NCBI GenBank assembly: GCA_031268685.1
Contig: JAIRWW010000188.1
Span: 1-11,021, forward strand
Source: Azoarcus sp.
GTDB lineage: Bacteria > Pseudomonadota > Gammaproteobacteria > Burkholderiales > Rhodocyclaceae
DNA: 11,021 nucleotides
Direction: 5' to 3'
Shown here piece by piece: positions 1 through 4,688 of this stretch. Each line of letters begins with the position of its first letter. Positions within the stretch are counted from its first letter, which is position 1. The notes below the pieces were generated by a model. It was not told the origin of the DNA. It ran no database searches and worked only from the letters and a program-made list of their open reading frames with translations. A program made the position numbers and the translations under genes.

Positions 1-362
1 TCCAGCAGCGTCCGCAGACGTTCGATTGCGTAGACTTCGCTTGCTATCCGCGATAGTACGGCAGCCTGATAGCCGCAGCCAGCGCCGATTTCAAGTGTGC
101 GCCCCAATTCGCGGCCTTCGCACAGTATTTCAATCATTCGCGCTACGACGAAAGGCTGCGAGATTGTCTGCTGCAAGCCTATCGGCAGTGCGGTATCGTC
201 GTAGGCTCCGTAGGCCAGCCCCTTTTCGACGAAACGGTGCCGCGGGATCGAGGCCATTGCGGCAAGCACTTTCTGATCGCGTATGCCCTGGCTTTCCAGG
301 CGGACGATCATCTTCGCGCGGGCGCGGGCGCGGTCGGTACTGGGAATGCGCGATGGTGTCAT
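1..362 (-). CDS. pcm: Protein-L-isoaspartate O-methyltransferase, N-terminal 120 residues (3' end outside window)
   Basis: This enzyme uses S-adenosylmethionine to methylate abnormal L-isoaspartyl residues so that aged cytoplasmic proteins can be repaired. The reading frame starts at the ATG at 362 and stays open to the window edge, giving 120 codons of a family that is usually about 210-220 residues. Visible family marks are the T-I-S-Q-P active-site segment (residues 66-70), the SAM-binding motif [11 protein letters not shown] (90-99) and the acidic post-motif I strand V-Y-A-I-E (110-114). The start lies 10 bp after the surE stop, so the two genes are almost certainly cotranscribed, as they are in many proteobacteria. 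No clear Shine-Dalgarno sequence precedes the ATG. An Arg/Ala-rich stretch at residues 11-17 reflects a GC-rich simple sequence in the DNA. Identity is secure; the C-terminal half cannot be judged. Confidence 0.95.
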   Translation of the reverse strand, partial: MTPSRIPSTDRARARAKMIVRLESQGIRDQKVLAAMASIPRHRFVEKGLAYGAYDDTALPIGLQQTISQPFVVARMIEILCEGRELGRTLEIGAGCGYQAAVLSRIASEVYAIERLRTLL

Positions 363-372
363 CAATACAAAC

Positions 373-1116
373 TCATTGCAGCAGCCAATTGGTCACCGCG
401 CCGGATTGCGCGGTGTGGGTGAGGTCGATGCGCAGTGGCGTGATCGACACCATTCCGTTCGCCACGGCGTGGAAATCCGTTCCTTCGCCCGCTTCGGCGG
501 CAGGCCCCGCCGCGCCGATCCAGTAGACGGTTTCGTTGCGCGGCGTCGTGCCTCGCACGACCGGCTCGGCCTTGTGCCGGCGGCCAAGGCGGGTCACGCA
601 TGGCGGTTTGAGTTGCTTGTAGGGCATGTCCGGTACGTTGACGTTGAGCAGCACTGGTTCGCGGAACGGCCATCGGACGAAGCGATCGACGAGATCGAGC
701 GCCACTTGTACTGCCGCCGAAAAGTCGCTGGCATTGCGGCTTACCAGCGACACGGCAAAAGACGGAACGCCCAGCAGATAGCCCTCGGTTGCGGCCGCGA
801 CCGTGCCGGAATAAACGGTATCGTCGCCCATGTTCGCACCGTGGTTGACGCCGGAGATCACCATGTCGGGCAATTCGTCGAGCATGCCGGTCACGGCGAG
901 GTGTACGCAGTCGCTCGGCGTGCCATTGACGAAATAAAAACCATTGGCGGCGCGCCGCAATGTAAGGGGCCGGTCGAGGGTGAGGGAATTGCTCGCGCCA
1001 CTGCGATCACGCTCGGGCGCCACGACTGTAACGTTTGCCACCTCCGCCAATGCTTGCGCCAGCATGGCAATCCCCGGGGCGAAATAACCGTCGTCATTAC
1101 TGACAAGAATGCGCAT
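373..1116 (-). CDS. surE: 5'/3'-nucleotidase SurE (stationary-phase survival protein)
   Basis: SurE is a metal-dependent cytoplasmic phosphatase acting on nucleoside monophosphates (and on short polyphosphate in some species). The 247-residue length is normal for the family. The N terminus [10 protein letters not shown] carries the metal-binding Asp8-Asp9 pair. Ser39 lies in E-R-D-R-S-G-A-S-N, and the [13 protein letters not shown] block (88-100), with Asn91, supplies the rest of the site. It is followed by the conserved Y-S-G-T-V-A-A-A segment (102-109). The start is fixed by the family N terminus; there is no strong ribosome-binding site upstream. It is the first gene of a minus-strand pair with pcm. 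In many proteobacteria nlpD and rpoS follow; here they would lie off the left edge. Its promoter must lie in the stretch beyond 1117, where a TATTAA box (minus strand, about 1139-1144) is the best -10 candidate, but it lacks a convincing -35. Confidence 0.97.
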   Translation of the reverse strand: MRILVSNDDGYFAPGIAMLAQALAEVANVTVVAPERDRSGASNSLTLDRPLTLRRAANGFYFVNGTPSDCVHLAVTGMLDELPDMVISGVNHGANMGDDTVYSGTVAAATEGYLLGVPSFAVSLVSRNASDFSAAVQVALDLVDRFVRWPFREPVLLNVNVPDMPYKQLKPPCVTRLGRRHKAEPVVRGTTPRNETVYWIGAAGPAAEAGEGTDFHAVANGMVSITPLRIDLTHTAQSGAVTNWLLQ

Positions 1117-1468
1117 CTCGATTTGTTTGCAGGAAGTTTGTTAATACGTGAACAGAGAATGCTAGCACAGCGGCCCGCCGGGGATGAATGACCTGCCGCG
1201 CGTCCCGAGCTATCGCATGAATACCGCCGTAGTACACATTGGCATTTTCCCATTTACGCTCAACAACTTACATATGGGGCGTTCCAAGCGTTTGTTTTGT
1301 GTGGTTTTCTGTCTTTTTGGGCTAATCGACCCGCAAGAATTCAAGGATTCAAGGCGATCTTCCGGCGCTGGGTCGACAGCGTGCTGCCCGGCTTGGGACC
1401 GTGGCCGCAATCTGCGCAGACTCATCGCCGTCACTTCTTACCTCTATCGCGCACATCTGTTCCGGCCC

Positions 1469-1554
1469 GCATTTCGTATGGGTGAGAACCTGCCCAGATA
1501 GAATGGAGGCGCTCATATCATTTTCGCCACATTCCGCATGGGTGAGGGCTTGCC
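1469..1554. repeat. Two imperfect 26-bp direct repeats, 60 bp apart
   Basis: Copy one spans 1469-1494 and copy two 1529-1554. They agree at 20 of 26 positions around a shared core ATGGGTGAG (1478-1486 and 1538-1546) and both end in TGCC. All six differences are transitions (C/T or G/A), which suggests an old duplication or conserved recognition sites rather than chance. A weaker partial match to the core (CGGGTGAGG) occurs at 1694-1702. The function is unknown; degenerate interspersed repeats or regulator-binding sites are possible. Confidence 0.45.
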
Positions 1555-1731
1555 GCTAAATATGGTGTCGCGCGCTTGTTTCAGCGTAGTAGCAAAAACT
1601 TGCCTTCTCTTATAAAAACTGGAGTACCCTAGCGGTTGAATGAAATCTCGCCAGATCATGCAATACCGTTGGGATGGATGACGGGGCAGGAAACGGGTGA
1701 GGCTGACACCGGTAATTTTTCACGCAATAAG

Positions 1732-1750
1732 CAGATATACTTCATATCTG
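1732..1750. promoter_or_regulatory. Perfect inverted repeat (7-bp arms, 5-bp spacer) upstream of gspD
   Basis: The arms CAGATAT (1732-1738) and ATATCTG (1744-1750) flank a 5-base centre. It lies about 100 bp before the gspD start codon in otherwise unstructured sequence. Its size and symmetry fit a dimeric transcription factor operator; as RNA it would be a weak AT-rich hairpin and there is no T tract behind it, so a terminator is unlikely. No regulator is identified. Confidence 0.35.
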
Positions 1751-1853
1751 TCACGTTTCGAGGCCAGAATGCTCGGCGTGTGTTGACTGGAAATCGCTGT
1801 TCTCCGGGGGATGGGCGGCGGTAATTACGGCTTGACTTTTCTCGAATACCACC

Positions 1854-4328
1854 ATGTACATAAAACCGATCTTTGCTTTCCTGCTGGCGCTCGTCCTTGC
1901 TGGTTGTGCCAACACCCCCAGCGACGATGGGTCGGATCTCCTTTCGGGCCGCGCGGACTCACCTGATCCTTTGCCCCTTGCCGCTCTGCGCGACACCATG
2001 GATGAGAGCGTGGCGCCCACCCTGTTTCCTGGCAACGATGCCATGATCAACACCCCCTCGGCGCGCGGCTCTATCGCCACCAGGGGCGGGGCAGTAACCT
2101 TGAGCTTCGAGCAAGCGCCCGTTACCGAGGTTGTGCATGCCGTGCTTGGCGATCTGCTCAAGCTCGACTACTCCATCCTTACGCCGCTCAGCGGCGAAGT
2201 TACCCTGCGCACCCAAGGGCCGGTGGCGCGCGCCGAAGTCATCCCCTTGCTCGAATCCGTGTTGCAGGCCAACGGCATTGCCCTGCGGGCCGATGCTTCT
2301 GGCCGCTACCAAGTGGGCGCTACCAACGCCATGAAGGCCATGCCCCGTCTGCCAGCTTCCAGCAAGGAATTGCCCGCCAGCGGCGGCAGCCTGCTTGTGC
2401 CGCTGCAATATATCGGGGCAGGCGAGATGGCCGATATCCTGCGCCCAATTGCCGGACAGGAAGCCCTTCAACGTGTAGATGCCACGCGCAACCTGCTCGT
2501 GCTCTCGGGCACGCGCAATGAAATCGACGGCTGGCTCGAAATCATACGCACCTTCGATGTCGACTTCTTCAGGGGTATGTCGGTGGGGCTTTTCCCGCTG
2601 ACTCACACCACGGTAAACGAAGTCGAAACCGCCTTGCAGGCATTGATCGGCGCGAGCGGGAAGCCCGCTGGCGCAGCCGGCCAGGAAGCAGGCGCTTCTG
2701 GCGGGGCCGCTCCCGGCATGCAAGCCGGAATGCCCCAGAGTGTTCCGCCTGCCGCAATGGCTGCCATGGGCGCGGGGGCCGGTGCGAGTGCGAATGCGGG
2801 CAGCGTTGGCGGCGGCGCCACGGGGCCGCTCCAGGGGCTTATCCGCATCGTACCGATCGAACGGCTCAATGCGCTCATGGTTGTTACGCCGCGTGCGCAT
2901 TATCTTGAACTGGTCAAGACGTGGATCGGGCGGCTCGATCGTCCCAGCGAAGGCAGCAGCGAATCCCAGTTGTGGATTTATCCGGTGCAAAACGGCTCGG
3001 CAGAACATTTGGCGAACCTGCTCAACGGCCTGTATGGCGATTCTTTATCGTCTCCGAATCCCTTCCCCTTCTTTCCCGGCAATACTGGCGTAGCCAATGG
3101 TCTGCCGCGCGCTTCCCGGTCTACGAGTTCCAAGAATGGCACGAATTCCTCTAACCGCATCGGCGGTGGCGGGCTTGGAAGTGGCGGCGGCGGCTTTGGC
3201 CCATATGGCGCGCCGCCCATGTATGGGGCCAACGGCAATGGCGGGGCCACCATCACGCAGGTGGCGCTTGGCGAGAACGTTCGTGTGGTGGCCGATCCGA
3301 ACAAGAACGCACTTCTCATCTATGCCAACCGCCGCGATTACCGCCGCATCGAGGAAGCCCTGCGCCGTCTCGACTCCGCGCCAACGCAGGTATTGATCGA
3401 AGCCTCCATTCTGGAGGTCACCCTGGGCGACGATCTGAAATACGGCTTGCAATGGTATTTCCAGGATGGACGCGGGGGTAGTGGGTACAAAGGGCACGGC
3501 GGCTTGTACAACAACCCCATCCCCGATACTGATAACAACATCAGTGGACGCGTTTCCTCGACGCTGGGAACGAGCGGACTGGTTGCGCCTTCTGCGGAAG
3601 GATTCGTCTATTCGCTGCTCAATGCCGGCGGTGATATTCGGGTTGTGCTCAACGCGCTCGCCAAAAAGTCGCTCGTCAATATGCTGTCCAATCCCAATGT
3701 GATGGTGCTCGACAACCATACCGCCGAGATCAGGGTCGGCGACGAGGTGCCGGTGAAGGCCGGCACGACGACGACAGAGGGCGGAATGTTTACCGAGTCG
3801 ATCCAGTACCGCGACACTGGCGTGACTTTGAATGTGAAACCCTCGGTCAACTCTGGCGACATGGTGACGCTGGATGTCGATCAGTCGATCACCGATGCCG
3901 GTCCGATAGATGACGCCACAAAGCAACGCAGTTTTGATCAACGCTCCATTGTGAGCAAGGTCGCGGTGCGCTCTGGTGAAACCATCGTCCTCGGCGGCCT
4001 GATACGCGACAAGAAAACGCGCACCAAGAGCGGTGTGCCCTTGTTGCAGGATATTCCTTTAATCGGCGGACTTTTCCGTTCCACTGGAAATGAGGTCAGC
4101 CGCACCGAACTTATCGTGATGCTTACCCCGCGCGTGATACGCACCGGGCAAGATGTGCGCCAGGTTGGCGCCGAACTGCGGCAGCGCATGAGCGGATTGC
4201 AAAAGTTGACTGGCGATGCCGCCACGCATGTTAAGCGCCTGGAACTGCCCAAAGCCCCTGCGCCGGCCCCTCGCCGTGATCTGCCCGCCGCGCCGGTGGA
4301 TCCTTTCGCTCCCGACCGCGATCGCTGA
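1854..4328 (+). CDS. gspD: Type II secretion-like secretin, GspD family, lipoprotein
   Basis: Secretins form the multimeric gated channel in the outer membrane through which folded proteins leave the periplasm. The 824-residue product begins with a lipoprotein signal peptide ending in L-A-G-C with Cys18 as the lipidation site, which supports this start even though no Shine-Dalgarno is evident. Next come an N0/STN domain (about 78-155) and three N-domain repeats: N1 about 178-238, N2 about 243-362, N3 about 372-507. The C-terminal secretin channel runs from about 510 to 765, with the family signature V-P-L-L-Q-D-I-P-L-I-G-G-L-F (728-741) and T-E-L-I-V-M-L-T-P-R (751-760). N2 holds an Ala/Gly/Met-rich insert (about 266-324) and N3 a Ser/Asn then Gly-rich insert (about 398-468). 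A Pro/Ala-rich tail ends the protein. No other gsp gene is in view, so the rest of the machine, if present, is elsewhere. A type IV pilus or other secretin is less likely given the N-domain order. Confidence 0.88.
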   Translation: MYIKPIFAFLLALVLAGCANTPSDDGSDLLSGRADSPDPLPLAALRDTMDESVAPTLFPGNDAMINTPSARGSIATRGGAVTLSFEQAPVTEVVHAVLGDLLKLDYSILTPLSGEVTLRTQGPVARAEVIPLLESVLQANGIALRADASGRYQVGATNAMKAMPRLPASSKELPASGGSLLVPLQYIGAGEMADILRPIAGQEALQRVDATRNLLVLSGTRNEIDGWLEIIRTFDVDFFRGMSVGLFPLTHTTVNEVETALQALIGASGKPAGAAGQEAGASGGAAPGMQAGMPQSVPPAAMAAMGAGAGASANAGSVGGGATGPLQGLIRIVPIERLNALMVVTPRAHYLELVKTWIGRLDRPSEGSSESQLWIYPVQNGSAEHLANLLNGLYGDSLSSPNPFPFFPGNTGVANGLPRASRSTSSKNGTNSSNRIGGGGLGSGGGGFGPYGAPPMYGANGNGGATITQVALGENVRVVADPNKNALLIYANRRDYRRIEEALRRLDSAPTQVLIEASILEVTLGDDLKYGLQWYFQDGRGGSGYKGHGGLYNNPIPDTDNNISGRVSSTLGTSGLVAPSAEGFVYSLLNAGGDIRVVLNALAKKSLVNMLSNPNVMVLDNHTAEIRVGDEVPVKAGTTTTEGGMFTESIQYRDTGVTLNVKPSVNSGDMVTLDVDQSITDAGPIDDATKQRSFDQRSIVSKVAVRSGETIVLGGLIRDKKTRTKSGVPLLQDIPLIGGLFRSTGNEVSRTELIVMLTPRVIRTGQDVRQVGAELRQRMSGLQKLTGDAATHVKRLELPKAPAPAPRRDLPAAPVDPFAPDRDR

Positions 4329-4336
4329 TCGCTGAT
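4320..4336 (+). repeat. 7-bp tandem repeat across the gspD stop codon
   Basis: The unit GATCGCT is present twice in direct succession (4320-4326 and 4327-4333), followed by a third partial GAT. The gspD stop codon TGA (4326-4328) sits on the junction of the two units, so slippage here could alter the reading of the C terminus. Confidence 0.6.
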
Positions 4337-4356
4337 GGCAGGGCGCGAACCCTGTC
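4337..4356 (+). terminator. Small hairpin just after gspD
   Basis: The arms GGCAGGG (4337-4343) and CCCTGTC (4350-4356) pair over 7 bp with one G-T wobble and a 6-base loop. It starts 9 bp after the gspD stop. There is no T tract, so it may only help the larger hairpin that follows, for example by protecting the 3' end of the message. Confidence 0.35.
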
Positions 4357-4370
4357 ATCCGGTGATATAT

Positions 4371-4404
4371 GTCACGCCCCGACGGCTATGCCTCGGGGCG
4401 TGAC
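4371..4404. terminator. Strong hairpin downstream of gspD, probable transcript end
   Basis: The arms GTCACGCCCCGA (4371-4382) and TCGGGGCGTGAC (4393-4404) are perfect complements over 12 bp. Inside the 10-base centre a further GGC/GCC pairing (4384-4386 with 4390-4392) extends the stem after a single bulged C. It is followed on the plus strand only by GTTTGC, so the T tract is weak. On the minus strand the flank is ATATATC. It is placed where gspD transcription should end. It could alternatively be a protein-binding palindrome. Confidence 0.55.
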
Positions 4405-4498
4405 GTTTGCGCTCTTGCAGCAAAGCTTGCCGAGAAATCGATGACGCCGCCGGGCACAAAATGCGTCTAGATATGATGGAAACGAGAATATTGTGGTA

Positions 4499-4526
4499 TT
4501 GCATTTATTGCAATGCGCAATAGAAT
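4499..4526 (+). promoter_or_regulatory. Candidate sigma-70 promoter with overlapping inverted repeats
   Basis: A TTGCAT box (4499-4504) and a TAGAAT box (4521-4526, five of six consensus bases) are separated by 16 bp. The -35 matches poorly (three of six). Two overlapping palindromes cover the spacer: ATTGCA (4498-4503) with TGCAAT (4509-4514), and TATTGC (4506-4511) with GCAATA (4517-4522). These would place a regulator directly on the promoter. Transcription would start near 4533. Confidence 0.4.
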
Positions 4527-4532
4527 CCGGGT

Positions 4533-4599
4533 AAAGCAAGGCAACGGGCGCATGTCTGTTGCGCTGGGCGAATCGCAGATGCGATTCGCGTTTCTTTTT
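4533..4599 (+). ncRNA. Candidate small RNA or terminated leader of about 67 nt
   Basis: A promoter-like element ending at 4526 and a strong intrinsic terminator ending at 4599 bracket this stretch, and no open frame with a ribosome-binding site lies in it. The 5' half can fold in two mutually exclusive ways: GCAAC (4541-4545) with GTTGC (4558-4562), or GCGCA (4548-4552) with TGCGC (4560-4564). This is what one would expect either of a free small RNA or of an attenuator for the genes starting at 4689. I do not recognise a known RNA family. Both promoter and product are inferred. Confidence 0.35.
4568..4599 (+). terminator. Intrinsic (rho-independent) terminator
   Basis: A perfect 9-bp stem GCGAATCGC (4568-4576) / GCGATTCGC (4581-4589) with a 4-base AGAT loop is followed after one G by TTTCTTTTT (4591-4599). 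This is the best terminator in the window. It lies 90 bp upstream of the glycosyltransferase start and 240 bp after gspD, behind the separate hairpin at 4371-4404, so it probably ends a transcript begun within the intergenic region. Confidence 0.8.
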
Positions 4600-4613
4600 C
4601 GGCTGGCACAGCC

Positions 4614-4635
4614 AAACCCGGCCTTGGCCGGGTTT
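4614..4635. repeat. Palindrome with 9-bp arms in the glycosyltransferase leader
   Basis: AAACCCGGC (4614-4622) and GCCGGGTTT (4627-4635) are perfect complements around CTTG; as DNA the symmetry extends to 10 bp with a TT centre. It sits 15 bp after the T tract of the preceding terminator and 53 bp before the start codon at 4689. A run of only three T follows, so it is a poor terminator. It may be an RNA hairpin in the leader or a binding site. Confidence 0.5.
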
Positions 4636-4668
4636 CAGCTCATGCACCGCCTGAAAAGGCTGGAGCTC

Positions 4669-4684
4669 AAACCGGAGCCGGTTT
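4669..4684 (+). promoter_or_regulatory. Hairpin holding the likely ribosome-binding site of the glycosyltransferase gene
   Basis: AAACCG (4669-4674) and CGGTTT (4679-4684) pair around GAGC and end 4 bases before the ATG at 4689. The only Shine-Dalgarno-like string nearby, GGAG (4674-4677), falls in the loop, 11 bases from the start codon. A further possible stem-loop GCCT-GAAA-AGGC (4649-4660) lies just upstream. The arrangement suggests translation control by structure, but this is inference. Confidence 0.35.
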
Positions 4685-4688
4685 TACG

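Larger units (their letters stand above)
1117..1853. other. Gene-poor divergent intergenic region between surE and gspD
   Basis: About 737 bp with no convincing gene. Short open frames exist on both strands (for example plus strand 1184-1501 and 1636-1824, minus strand 1210-1434), but none shows a recognisable motif, a good ribosome-binding site or a plausible protein composition. The region must contain the promoters of both surE (minus) and gspD (plus). Seen in it are an 8-bp tandem repeat at 1339-1354, a T-rich patch at about 1292-1317, a pair of imperfect 26-bp direct repeats at 1469-1494 and 1529-1554, an AT-rich TATAAA box at 1611-1616 without a good -35, and a perfect inverted repeat at 1732-1750. 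I found no tRNA T-loop signature and no riboswitch I can name. Confidence 0.6.

Noticed and set aside
283..1191. Long plus-strand open frame (302 codons) opposite surE and pcm
   Set aside because: It is the antisense shadow of surE, whose product has full family motifs; the shadow has no recognisable domain.
1184..1501. Plus-strand 105-codon frame in the surE-gspD gap
   Set aside because: No ribosome-binding site, no domain, and it runs across a direct repeat; its composition looks random. Same for 1210-1434 (minus) and 1636-1824 (plus).
1469..1554. CRISPR-like repeat pair
   Set aside because: Only two copies with 20/26 agreement and a 34-bp interval; no further units and no cas genes.
1671..1750. 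Riboswitch in the gspD leader (GGGTGAGG...CACC segment)
   Set aside because: I compared it from memory with c-di-GMP, TPP and cobalamin riboswitch cores and found none of their conserved strings.
1832..1860. TTGACT (1832-1837) followed 17 bp later by TGTACA as a gspD promoter
   Set aside because: The -10 would lie inside the first codons of gspD, so the transcript would miss the start and the lipoprotein signal.
1959..3008. Long minus-strand open frame opposite gspD (and a similar one at 3045-3941)
   Set aside because: Both are GC-driven antisense shadows of the secretin; their His/Arg-rich products match no family I know.
4372..4647. Minus-strand 91-codon frame in the gspD-glycosyltransferase gap
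   Set aside because: It spans the palindromes and the plus-strand terminator, has no motif and no ribosome-binding site.
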